12,261 nucleotides of DNA from Lysobacterales bacterium (GCA_027083915.1 JALWML010000465.1:1-12261), one strand, 5' to 3'. Counted from the stretch's first letter, positions 1 through 5,906 are shown. The notes: generated by a model from the letters alone, not told the origin. Numbers and translations: made by a program.

Positions 1-471
1 AAGCAACGTGCAAAGCAAGAAGAAGATCGCAAAAAAATGATGGAAAAACTTGAAGCTGATAAGGTTAAGAACTTAGAAGAAGGCAAAAAGTTTTTAGCTA
101 AGAAAGCAAAGGAGAAGGGCATAAATAAAACTGATTCTGGCATTCTTTACGAAGTTATGAAGCAAGGCGATGGCGCTAAACCCGGTTCTGCTAATGCAAC
201 AGTTGTGGTTAACTATGTTGGAAAACTCATTGATGGAACTGAATTTGATAGTACTTATGACCGTAAACAGCCAGCTACGTTTGCCCTAAATCAAGTGATT
301 AAAGGTTGGACTGAAGGTTTGCAGTTAATGAATGCAGGCTCTAAGTACCGTTTCTTTATTCCACCTGAGTTAGCTTATGGTGCTGATGCCCGTCCTGGTT
401 CTCTTATTGGACCAAATAGCACGCTTATTTTTGAAGTTGAGCTTTTAGAAGTTAAAGGCGCTAAGAAATAA
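1..471 (+). CDS. FKBP-type peptidyl-prolyl cis-trans isomerase, Mip/FkpA-like (5' end outside window)
   Basis: The frame is open from the first base, so the gene starts upstream; 156 C-terminal residues are visible. The first ~45 are charged and helical (KQRAKQEEDRKK, then more Lys/Glu), like the end of the dimerisation helix of Mip/FkpA proteins. The rest is one FKBP domain (about residues 50-153). The usual active-site positions are all there: Tyr72, Phe82-Asp83, Phe94, Val99-Ile100, Trp103, Tyr126 (in ELAYGA) and Phe144. Family knowledge: such proteins catalyse prolyl cis-trans isomerisation and act as chaperones in the periplasm or on the outer membrane. The signal peptide that would prove export is not in the window. 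An internal ATG pair at 37-42 could be mistaken for the start, but the upstream codons fit the family. The domain call is very secure; FkpA versus Mip cannot be decided. Confidence 0.95.
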   Translation, partial: KQRAKQEEDRKKMMEKLEADKVKNLEEGKKFLAKKAKEKGINKTDSGILYEVMKQGDGAKPGSANATVVVNYVGKLIDGTEFDSTYDRKQPATFALNQVIKGWTEGLQLMNAGSKYRFFIPPELAYGADARPGSLIGPNSTLIFEVELLEVKGAKK

Positions 472-490
472 GTAAGTCATTAATGCTTAA

Positions 491-525
491 CAATAAAAAA
501 CCAGCCTTGTGCTGGTTTTTTATTG
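491..525. terminator. Strong bidirectional intrinsic terminator
   Basis: A perfect 15-bp inverted repeat (CAATAAAAAACCAGC, then GCTGGTTTTTTATTG) with a 5-base loop begins 20 bases after the FKBP stop codon. The stem has a GC core and a T-run on its 3' side on both strands. It can therefore end the plus-strand FKBP transcript and the converging minus-strand operon whose last stop codon is at 557. Directly visible; function is by the standard rho-independent terminator pattern. Confidence 0.93.
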
Positions 526-556
526 TTGGAATTATCTGCATTGGAAATTGGATTAC

Positions 557-817
557 TTAAGAGTTAATAAGGATGTTGTGTTGAGTAAAATCAGAAATGA
601 GGTTTTGTGTATCTGTTTGAGCTGTTTGTTCATTAATGTCAAAATTATTCACAACCATTTTAATAATAGACTCGAAATCTAGTTCTTGTTCCAAACAGTG
701 GTAAATAAGTGTAGAAGTGTCATTCAATTCAAAGTATTTGCCTGTAACGGGCTCGAGCAATAATATGCCATCATCGGCAACAGGTGTTCGTATAATTTCT
801 GGATTTACTATTAACAT
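557..817 (-). CDS. Orphan PqqD-like protein (RiPP recognition element fold)
   Basis: An 86-residue protein whose whole length fits the PqqD family: a beta part with DDGILLLEPVTGKYFELN, then helices with YHCLEQELDFESIIKMVV and a C-terminal DTQNLISDF helix. Family knowledge: PqqD proteins bind the leader of a precursor peptide and present it to a modifying enzyme; many solitary homologues have no known role. No radical SAM enzyme, kinase or precursor peptide gene is visible nearby, so a RiPP role is not supported here. I chose the ATG at 817 over the upstream TTG/ATG at 865/862 because the homologous part begins there and because a probable extended -10 promoter (851-859) would start transcription inside the longer version. 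No clear Shine-Dalgarno is visible for either. It is the last gene of the sigma-factor cluster and ends before the shared terminator. Confidence 0.8.
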   Translation of the reverse strand: MLIVNPEIIRTPVADDGILLLEPVTGKYFELNDTSTLIYHCLEQELDFESIIKMVVNNFDINEQTAQTDTQNLISDFTQHNILINS

Positions 818-850
818 GATGAACTTTAAATGCTTGGTGAAGAAACCCTG

Positions 851-859
851 ATTATAGCA
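851..859 (-). promoter_or_regulatory. Probable extended -10 promoter for the PqqD-like gene
   Basis: On the minus strand the sequence reads TGCTATAAT, a perfect extended -10 element (TGn plus TATAAT). No good -35 lies 17 bases upstream, which extended -10 promoters tolerate. The predicted transcript start, near 844, leaves a leader of about 27 bases before the ATG at 817. It would allow expression of the last gene apart from the sigma operon. Motif-based only. Confidence 0.45.
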
Positions 860-889
860 CATCAAATAATGGCGTATTATACCGCCGGG

Positions 890-1522
890 TTAATACTCTG
901 CGTTTTTTGTCTTTAGATTGTCGATATAATTCAGTCTTTGCGACGGTTCCATGGATAATAATATTAAGACAAAATCATGTTTTTCTTGTGAGGGCAATCT
1001 TTTAATATGTTCTCTAACCTTCTTTTTGTATTGTGGGGGAAGTGCCTTGAACATTTTCATTAAGGGTTGACGCTTGGTGATATCAAATTGATCGATAAAC
1101 TTTTTTAATTTACCATTTTTGCTTTTTGCATTCATGCGATTGAATTTGTTTCTTAATCGTCTTTTTTGTTCAGGTGAAAGACTCTTAAAATGACGTTGTG
1201 CTTGCCTAATTTTTTGTCTTTGCTCTGGTGGTAGATTTTCAAAATACATAAACCTATTTAGCATTTTGATTTTTTGGTTTGTATTTTTGAGTTTATATCT
1301 ATTGAGCGTTTGCCTAATTTTTTGTCTTTCTCTAATAGGTTTTTTCGCCCAGAGGCTGGTTTTTTTTATTAAGAAGTTTTGCGTCTTTTTATCTATGCTA
1401 GCCCACTCATTTTTAAAAGGCAGTAATAATTGTTGTTGTTCTAGATTCAAGTTGTTCCACTCAGTGCAATTGGCTGTGCTTACAAAACCGAATAAAAATA
1501 AAGTAATTACAATTGATTTCAT
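890..1522 (-). CDS. Exported DUF3106-family protein
   Basis: A 210-residue protein with a short signal peptide (MKSIVITLFLFGFVSTANC), although the residues before that Cys do not make a good lipobox. The mature part is very basic and helical. It carries repeated motifs of the form leucine, Ser/Pro-Pro-Glu-Gln, basic run (LPPEQRQKIR, LSPEQKRRLR, LPPQYKKKVR), the hallmark of DUF3106. The function is unknown. Family context: DUF3106 genes commonly lie beside an ECF sigma factor and a small DUF3619 membrane protein, as here, so a part in that envelope-signalling unit is likely. The start is firm: ATG at 1522 follows a good AGGAA Shine-Dalgarno and lies 9 bases after the preceding stop. A periplasmic location is inferred from the signal peptide. 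Confidence 0.82.
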   Translation of the reverse strand: MKSIVITLFLFGFVSTANCTEWNNLNLEQQQLLLPFKNEWASIDKKTQNFLIKKTSLWAKKPIRERQKIRQTLNRYKLKNTNQKIKMLNRFMYFENLPPEQRQKIRQAQRHFKSLSPEQKRRLRNKFNRMNAKSKNGKLKKFIDQFDITKRQPLMKMFKALPPQYKKKVREHIKRLPSQEKHDFVLILLSMEPSQRLNYIDNLKTKNAEY

Positions 1523-1531
1523 TTTATATTC

Positions 1532-1873
1532 CTAGCTAGTCGTAGACTCTTGTTGTGCAAGCCATAGGTAAAAATCCAACTCCTCAGCCACATCCATGTC
1601 ATCGGCAATAGTGTACTCATTGGCTAGCGTACCATCATTGCCAACGGTGTTAGCGGGCAGATTGCTTTTTGTTATTGGTGTAGAAATATAAACGCTAAGC
1701 ACGATTGTAGCAGCCAGAGGAATGAGCCATAAAAATGGCTTAAACCCACTCTTGCTTGTGTGGCTGAGAGCCATCTGTCTTGATTGGTTTAATTTAGAAA
1801 GCACCTCGCCAGAAAGACTATCTGCTTTATCCTCTAAAAGTTTATCAAGTTTGTTTTTTAGTTGATTATTCAT
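1532..1873 (-). CDS. Small single-span membrane protein, DUF3619-like, probable anti-sigma factor
   Basis: A 113-residue protein with an N-terminal helical, charged cytoplasmic part (1-44), one membrane span (about 46-63, PFLWLIPLAATIVLSVYIS) and an acidic periplasmic tail ending in a DMDVAEELDFYLWLA motif. The tail motif and size match my recollection of DUF3619, a family found between ECF sigma factors and DUF3106 proteins. It overlaps the sigma gene by 8 bp (ATGAATAA), so translation is probably coupled. An anti-sigma role is inferred from this coupling and from the one-span topology. No zinc-binding anti-sigma (HxxxCxxC) motif is present, so a classical ZAS-type mechanism is unlikely. Confidence 0.75.
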   Translation of the reverse strand: MNNQLKNKLDKLLEDKADSLSGEVLSKLNQSRQMALSHTSKSGFKPFLWLIPLAATIVLSVYISTPITKSNLPANTVGNDGTLANEYTIADDMDVAEELDFYLWLAQQESTTS

Positions 1874-2432
1874 GTGTGTTCACCTTTGAACGTAAATGTG
1901 ATAAGGCTCGAAAGAGGTGGGTTTTGACACTTCCTGGCGAGCATTTCATGGATTGTGCGGTTTCTGCCACGGATAGACCTTCCCAAATGCGGCACATAAA
2001 AGACTGTAATTGTCTTGTTGGCAAATCATTTAGCGCAGCTTGCAAATGTGAAATGGTCATCTCATTATTAATTTGGTTAATAATATCTATTTGCTGTGTA
2101 TCTTCAATATCAATTACTGTCTCTTGCTCATCTTGGCTTGTAAGAAAACTAAATAAGCTTTTTTTCTTCGTATTAGCTCGGTGAAAATCGGTTACTCTAT
2201 TATTTATCATTCGGTAAAACAAAGCTTGCCAACAGGATTCTTCTTTATTGGAATATTTTTGTACAAATTTAATCATCACATCTTGCACAACATCCAATGC
2301 ATCTTCTTGATTTTTTAATGACATAAAGGCGATAGCATAAGCTTTTTTTTCATGAGCAATAAAAAATTTATTAAGTTGTGCCGTATTATCCATTGATTTA
2401 ATAGGAATTTGCTTGATTGTTGTTGTAATCAT
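1866..2432 (-). CDS. ECF-type (sigma-70 family) RNA polymerase sigma factor
   Basis: A 188-residue protein with the two domains of ECF sigma factors. Region 2 (about 20-92) includes DALDVVQDVMIKFVQKY and a basic WQALFYRMINNRVTDFHR stretch. Region 4 (about 130-183) holds LPTRQLQSFMCRIWEGLSVAETAQ followed by the recognition helix CSPGSVKTHLFRALSHLR. No region 1.1 or 3 is present, and the ~35-residue linker is acidic. It directs RNA polymerase to a specific set of promoters; which ones is unknown. It is the first gene of the minus-strand cluster and overlaps the probable anti-sigma gene. Two starts are possible: ATG at 2432 (given here) and ATG at 2393 (175 residues, MDNTAQLNKFF), which fits the usual ECF N-terminus. 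Neither has a clear Shine-Dalgarno. I see no convincing ECF autoregulatory promoter upstream. Confidence 0.92.
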   Translation of the reverse strand: MITTTIKQIPIKSMDNTAQLNKFFIAHEKKAYAIAFMSLKNQEDALDVVQDVMIKFVQKYSNKEESCWQALFYRMINNRVTDFHRANTKKKSLFSFLTSQDEQETVIDIEDTQQIDIINQINNEMTISHLQAALNDLPTRQLQSFMCRIWEGLSVAETAQSMKCSPGSVKTHLFRALSHLRSKVNTHE

Positions 2433-2584
2433 AACATGCCATAAATATGTGTGCTTAAGGAATTCTCTATTTATCAGAGCTTCCTTTAGTTATTGTTAAC
2501 CCTTTAACGGTACAAAGCAATAATGGTTTACATCAGCAATAAAAATAAAGGTAATACAGTGCAAACTTATGTTTTACAGGGGGT

Positions 2585-2593
2585 TTATGCACA
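2585..2593 (+). promoter_or_regulatory. Isolated DnaA box
   Basis: TTATGCACA, a perfect match to the DnaA-box consensus TTATnCACA. It lies about 170 bases from the main cluster, on the other side of the AT-rich stretch. Binding is inferred from the motif. Confidence 0.5.
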
Positions 2594-2651
2594 AAACTCA
2601 GATTTACTAGAGTTTTAAGTCCTAAAGTGTACATAACATTAAAAATTTTAA

Positions 2652-2664
2652 GATATTCTTTTTT
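2652..2664 (+). other. AT-rich 13-mer-like element (possible unwinding element)
   Basis: GATATTCTTTTTT differs from the E. coli oriC 13-mer consensus (GATCTnTTnTTTT) at two of its eleven fixed positions. It lies within a long AT-rich stretch (about 2636-2720), between the isolated DnaA box and the DnaA-box cluster. In AT-rich DNA such a match can arise by chance, so it counts only together with its neighbours. Confidence 0.3.
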
Positions 2665-2695
2665 AAGTGATTGAAGTTTAAGTAAATAATGTTGG

Positions 2696-2712
2696 TGGTT
2701 AATAATTAACCA
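2696..2712. repeat. 17-bp perfect palindrome (possible operator)
   Basis: TGGTTAAT-A-ATTAACCA, eight-base arms around one central base. The size and symmetry suit a dimeric DNA-binding protein. I do not recognise the operator. It lies in the AT-rich part of the region upstream of priA and of the sigma-factor operon. Confidence 0.4.
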
Positions 2713-2743
2713 AATAGAAGGCAATGGGATTATAGCTGTATTT

Positions 2744-2865
2744 TTAGCGCATAAATTGTGACTTATCCACAGACTTATCCACAATTTCTGTGGATAAGTC
2801 GCAATCTGTCATTAAAACAATAACTTATGGCAGGTATGTAGAATAAATTTAACTTTATGCGCTAA
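2744..2865. repeat. 12-bp inverted repeat framing the DnaA-box cluster
   Basis: TTAGCGCATAAA (2744-2755) and its exact reverse complement TTTATGCGCTAA (2854-2865) lie on either side of the three clustered DnaA boxes, 98 bases apart. The right arm adjoins and slightly overlaps the IHF-consensus site. The arms could be binding sites for a second protein or the ends of a symmetric element. Confidence 0.5.
2763..2797. promoter_or_regulatory. Cluster of three perfect DnaA boxes
   Basis: TTATCCACA occurs at 2763-2771 and 2775-2783 on the plus strand and at 2789-2797 on the minus strand. This is the highest-affinity DnaA box (R1/R4 type). The second and third boxes form a perfect 12-bp inverted repeat (GACTTATCCACA, 2772-2783; TGTGGATAAGTC, 2789-2800) around ATTTC. 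Three consensus 9-mers in 35 bases are very unlikely by chance, so DnaA binding here is a strong inference. What the binding does is open: origin function, titration, or control of priA. Confidence 0.75.
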
Positions 2866-2875
2866 GGTGTTGATT
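2863..2875 (-). promoter_or_regulatory. IHF-consensus site
   Basis: The minus strand reads AATCAACACCTTA, a full match to the IHF core consensus WATCAAnnnnTTR. It is 66 bases from the last DnaA box. IHF bends DNA at oriC and at many promoters. The consensus is short, and a chance match in AT-rich DNA is possible. Confidence 0.4.
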
Positions 2876-2930
2876 GTTTGATTTGGAAAATAAATCTTGT
2901 TTTCTTGGTCGAATAAATTAACATACTCGT

Positions 2931-5123
2931 ATGCCATTAGCTCAGCAAAACACCATTCAAGTTGCACTGCCTATTCCTTTTGCGGATAGTTTGACCTATC
3001 GCGTGCCTGAGACCATCGCAATAGCCTCAATTTGTGTGGGTGCTCGCGTTGTTGTACCTTTTAGAAATAAAAAAATGATAGCTATTGTTATTGCACTCCA
3101 TGGTGGTGAGTTTACTAAAAATTTAAAAACTATTGGTGAAGTTCTCGATAGTTCAGAATTTATCACACCTAAATTACATAAATTTATGCAACAAGTGCAT
3201 CGCTATTATTTAACTCCATTAGGCGAAGTGATTTTTACAGGTGTTCCAAAATGGTTTAAAAATGTAGATAACCCCCCTTTACCTCAAGAAATTTGGTGGC
3301 AAGTCAAAGAACGATTAACTCAAGAAGAAATCAATACACGATTCAAAAGTACAAAGCAACAAAATATCTTTAAATACCTGCAAGATAATGGACCACTGCA
3401 GAGCAGGCAAATGAGTCATATTGAAAAGGGTGCATCCAGCCATTGCAATGCACTATATAAAAAACAAGTATTACTCAAGTCCGACTTATGTTTTATTGAT
3501 GCTCACCCTCCTAAAGATCCGGATTTTATCTTAACTAACGATCAAGATGTAGCCCTTAAGGCAATCTCATCTGTTGATGGTTTTGAATCTTTTTTATTGG
3601 ATGGAATAACCGGGTCGGGTAAAACAGAAATTTACATTCGTTTAATTAAAGAGTTGGTTAATAATAAACAACAGGCGCTGGTACTCGTTCCTGAAATTGG
3701 CCTAACGCCACAATTGTTCCATGAGTTTGCCAAACGTATACATGGGCGTGTGGCTGTTTTTCATTCGGGATTAACTGCAATTGCGCGTGCTAGAGCGTGG
3801 GAAAAAGCTAAATTGGGTGAAATTGACGTGATTGTTGCCACCCGTTCAGGAATCTTTACACCGTTTAAAAATCTTGCCATGATTGTTGTTGATGAAGAGC
3901 ATGACTTGAGTTTTAAACAGCAAGATGGTTTTCGTTATTCAGCACGTGATTTAGCGGTTATGCGTGGTAAGATGGAAAATATCCCTGTTATATTGGGTTC
4001 GGCTACGCCATCACTGGAAACATTTAATAACGCTAAGCTTGGTAAGTATAAGTGGTTAAGACTGCGAGAAAGGACCAATAAACAAGCCCTGCCATCAATC
4101 CAAGTGCTCGATGTGCGTGCACACAAAATGCAAAAAGGCTTATCCAAAGTGGTGTTGCAACAAATTGATGCAGAAATTCAAAAAGGTAATCAAGCTCTGG
4201 TGTTTTTAAACCGTCGTGGCTGGTCGCCAAAGTTAACTTGTAATGACTGTGGTTGGGTAGCTGAATGTGACGAATGCGATACCTATGTCACCTACCACAA
4301 ACATATTAATCGACTGCGTTGCCACCATTGTGAGCGTGTTTATGGCATCCCTGAGTTTTGTCCTGAGTGTGGCTCACAAAAAGTCGAAACAATGGGAGTC
4401 GGTACAGAAAAAATCCACGTCGGTATCGAAAACAGTCTAAAAGACACTAAGGTTATTCGCGTCGATAGAGATACCGTGAAAACACCCAATCAATGGCAAC
4501 GGACGGTGGATGAAATAAAGTCAGGTATTCCCTGTGTTATGGTTGGTACACAAATGTTATCCAAAGGACATGATTTCCCAAATTTGACTTTGGTAGTAAT
4601 AGTCAATGTTGATAACAGTTTTTTCTCTCTGGATTTTCGTGCGACAGAACACCTGTCACAATTAATGATACAAGTTTCAGGCAGAGCAGGGCGAAAGGAT
4701 AAAATAGGTAAAGTCATTATCCAAAGTCAATGCCCAGAGCATGAGTTTTTTAAATTGCTATTGGGTAAAAGTTATGAAGATTATGCCTTGCACGAGTTGC
4801 AACAGAGAGCCGAGGTTGGCTTTCCTCCAGCCAGTTATATGGCAATAATTCGAGCACGCTCACGCGATGAAAAAACAGTAGAAGCCTTTTTTGAATACAT
4901 TTTAACTCACACAAATAAAAACGAAACTGTCAGCATCATGGGGCCAATCCCAGCACCCATGTATAAAAAAATGGGACAATACCAAATGCAACTCATCTTC
5001 AACGGTAATGACCGAAAATCCCTGCACCAAAGCCTGTCACAAATCGTTAGCTTCTTAAGAAATAATAAAATTTGTAATAACATCATTTGGAGTCTAGATT
5101 TAGATCCGATAAACTTGAGTTAG
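2931..5123 (+). CDS. priA: Primosomal protein N' (replication restart helicase PriA)
   Basis: A 730-residue protein, the usual PriA length. The N-terminal DNA-binding domain begins VALPIPFADSLTYRVPE. The superfamily 2 helicase core has Walker A GITGSGKT (225-232), Walker B DEEH (321-324), a GSATPSLE motif (357-364) and QVSGRAGR (581-588). A zinc-binding insertion carries eight cysteines (437, 440, 446, 449, 464, 467, 477, 480) in CxxC pairs. Family knowledge: PriA recognises stalled or repaired forks, unwinds the lagging strand 3' to 5', and loads the replicative helicase through PriB/DnaT or PriC. The ATG at 2931 fits the family N-terminus, though no clear Shine-Dalgarno precedes it. The gene stands alone, divergent from the sigma operon, just downstream of the DnaA-box cluster, which may control it. 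No key residue is missing. Confidence 0.98.
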   Translation: MPLAQQNTIQVALPIPFADSLTYRVPETIAIASICVGARVVVPFRNKKMIAIVIALHGGEFTKNLKTIGEVLDSSEFITPKLHKFMQQVHRYYLTPLGEVIFTGVPKWFKNVDNPPLPQEIWWQVKERLTQEEINTRFKSTKQQNIFKYLQDNGPLQSRQMSHIEKGASSHCNALYKKQVLLKSDLCFIDAHPPKDPDFILTNDQDVALKAISSVDGFESFLLDGITGSGKTEIYIRLIKELVNNKQQALVLVPEIGLTPQLFHEFAKRIHGRVAVFHSGLTAIARARAWEKAKLGEIDVIVATRSGIFTPFKNLAMIVVDEEHDLSFKQQDGFRYSARDLAVMRGKMENIPVILGSATPSLETFNNAKLGKYKWLRLRERTNKQALPSIQVLDVRAHKMQKGLSKVVLQQIDAEIQKGNQALVFLNRRGWSPKLTCNDCGWVAECDECDTYVTYHKHINRLRCHHCERVYGIPEFCPECGSQKVETMGVGTEKIHVGIENSLKDTKVIRVDRDTVKTPNQWQRTVDEIKSGIPCVMVGTQMLSKGHDFPNLTLVVIVNVDNSFFSLDFRATEHLSQLMIQVSGRAGRKDKIGKVIIQSQCPEHEFFKLLLGKSYEDYALHELQQRAEVGFPPASYMAIIRARSRDEKTVEAFFEYILTHTNKNETVSIMGPIPAPMYKKMGQYQMQLIFNGNDRKSLHQSLSQIVSFLRNNKICNNIIWSLDLDPINLS

Positions 5124-5144
5124 ATTTCTTTTAGATTTAAGTAA

Positions 5145-5186
5145 CGCAGAGGTTCACGGAGGAGACGCGGAGATTCACAGAGGTTT
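5145..5186. repeat. Two tandem 21-bp imperfect repeats, CGCAGAGGTTCAC type
   Basis: Unit 1 (5145-5165) and unit 2 (5166-5186) agree at 15 of 21 positions; each is made of two similar 10- to 11-base parts (CGCAGAGGTT, CACGGAGGAGA). A T-run follows (5184-5193). From memory, purine-rich GCAGAG/CGGAG repeats of this kind occur between genes in many environmental bacterial genomes; their role is unknown. They begin 21 bases after the priA stop codon. Confidence 0.6.
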
Positions 5187-5224
5187 TTTTTTTAGAAATT
5201 TGGGGCATCGACTTTCACAGTCTG

Positions 5225-5255
5225 TTTAGTCAACCTCTTAAAAGTGTTGACTAAA
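5225..5255. repeat. 10-bp perfect inverted repeat (hairpin) downstream of priA
   Basis: TTTAGTCAAC (5225-5234) and GTTGACTAAA (5246-5255) with an 11-base loop. No T-run follows, so it is a poor intrinsic terminator. It may stabilise the 3' end of the priA transcript or be a repeat remnant. Confidence 0.45.
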
Positions 5256-5297
5256 GCCAACTACCCGAATGAGTTTATTTAAAACTCGTACTTGTAA

Positions 5298-5366
5298 GGT
5301 GGGCTTGCCCACCAAATTTAATACTCAATAATTATCGAAGCAAAGAAAACACTGATGGTGGGCAAG
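5298..5366. repeat. GGTGGGC-type inverted repeats
   Basis: A tight hairpin GGTGGGC-TT-GCCCACC lies at 5298-5313. Its right part, CTTGCCCACCA (5304-5314), has an exact inverted copy TGGTGGGCAAG at 5356-5366. A further 6-bp hairpin, GCAAGA/TCTTGC, spans 5362-5376. It resembles an extragenic palindromic repeat that is partly decayed. No T-run follows on either strand. Confidence 0.5.
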
Positions 5367-5380
5367 ACTATCTTGCTATA

Positions 5381-5785
5381 TCATTCTAGTTTTTGAGAAA
5401 TTAGTGCCAATAGTAAAGTGGGGCTTTGAATAGATTTTTTTAATTCTCCACTTTTATCAAGAATATCCGTAATTGTAATAAAGCCTTTAAAAACAGCTTT
5501 ATCTCCTACATTAAAGCCCTCATCTGCTGGAGACGATTTACTTGTAACCCAAATGTGTTTTATATCTTTAGTTCGAAGGTTGAGTTTATATAATGGGTAT
5601 TTCTGTTTAGTTGATTTTATTTCTATTATTTCGCCTTGTAAAGCTGTTTTCTCTCCTTCATATTTTGGATTGAGTTCTCCATGTAAAAAGGGGTTGTCAT
5701 TGGCTTGTTTAGCAAAATCACCAGCATTGGCAATGGTATGAAAAAATAGAGGTAGTATAAGCAATAGAGTTAATAGTTTTTTCAT
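5381..5785 (-). CDS. Small exported protein of unknown function
   Basis: A 134-residue protein with a clear signal peptide (MKKLLTLLLILPLFF, cleavage probably after IANA). The mature part of about 113 residues has alternating strand-like stretches (LQGEIIEIKS, YPLYKLNLRT, HIWVTSK, GDKAVFKGFITITDIL), suggesting a small beta-barrel such as an OB fold; this is a guess from pattern. There are no cysteines and no membrane span after the signal. I do not recognise the family. The ATG at 5785 is chosen because it begins the signal peptide and has a good AAGGA Shine-Dalgarno; the longer frame to 5839 would put 18 odd residues before the signal. It follows oppDF on the same strand, 121 bases away, with a structured repeat between them, so it is probably transcribed separately. 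Confidence 0.75.
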   Translation of the reverse strand: MKKLLTLLLILPLFFHTIANAGDFAKQANDNPFLHGELNPKYEGEKTALQGEIIEIKSTKQKYPLYKLNLRTKDIKHIWVTSKSSPADEGFNVGDKAVFKGFITITDILDKSGELKKSIQSPTLLLALISQKLE

Positions 5786-5836
5786 ATGATTATTCCTTAA
5801 TATTGTATAGTGGCTTAAATAAATAAAATCAATAGT

Positions 5837-5895
5837 CAATTACCGAGGTTAAACTAAACTCTGCTCGATGGGCGGGGTCCATCTTACGGTAATTG
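5837..5895. repeat. Nested inverted-repeat element (59 bp)
   Basis: Outer arms CAATTACCG (5837-5845) and CGGTAATTG (5887-5895) are perfect reverse complements. Inside lies a second hairpin, GATGG (5867-5871) with CCATC (5879-5883), around a G-rich loop (GCGGGGT). It is more GC-rich than its surroundings and has no T-run, so it is not a standard terminator. It lies between oppDF and the exported-protein gene and looks like a mobile extragenic repeat or a structured 3' end. Confidence 0.5.
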
Positions 5896-5906
5896 GATAT
5901 TACAAT

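Larger units (their letters stand above)
2433..2930. other. Non-coding region with origin-like features
   Basis: About 500 bases between the divergent sigma-factor gene and priA. No supportable gene lies in it. It holds four perfect DnaA boxes (TTATnCACA) at 2585-2593, 2763-2771, 2775-2783 and, inverted, 2789-2797; a one-mismatch box on the minus strand at 2628-2636; a perfect IHF consensus at 2863-2875; an AT-rich stretch at about 2636-2720; and two perfect inverted repeats. The arrangement resembles a bacterial oriC or a DnaA-titration site. There is no GATC in the stretch, so it is unlike the Dam-regulated enterobacterial oriC, and no dnaA, dnaN or mnmG is in the window. Promoters for the flanking genes must lie here, but I could not identify them. 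Confidence 0.6.

Noticed and set aside
557..1530. A RiPP biosynthesis cluster around the PqqD-like gene
   Set aside because: No radical SAM protein, cyclodehydratase, kinase, peptidase or small precursor-like gene is visible; the neighbours are a sigma-factor unit.
2480..2530. A sigma-70 or ECF autoregulatory promoter upstream of the sigma-factor gene
   Set aside because: The best spacing (TTGCTT, 17 bases, AACAAT on the minus strand) matches the consensus poorly, and no clear ECF -35 AAC motif with a matching -10 was found.
2533..2784. An 83-codon open frame on the minus strand across the AT-rich region
   Set aside because: It runs over two DnaA boxes and the palindrome, is full of Leu/Ile/His/Tyr as expected from AT-rich non-coding DNA, matches nothing I know and has no ribosome site.
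5802..5832. A possible promoter for the exported-protein gene (TTGATT, 17 bases, TATACA on the minus strand)
   Set aside because: The predicted transcript start would fall within the Shine-Dalgarno sequence, so it would give a poor messenger; both boxes match at only four of six positions.
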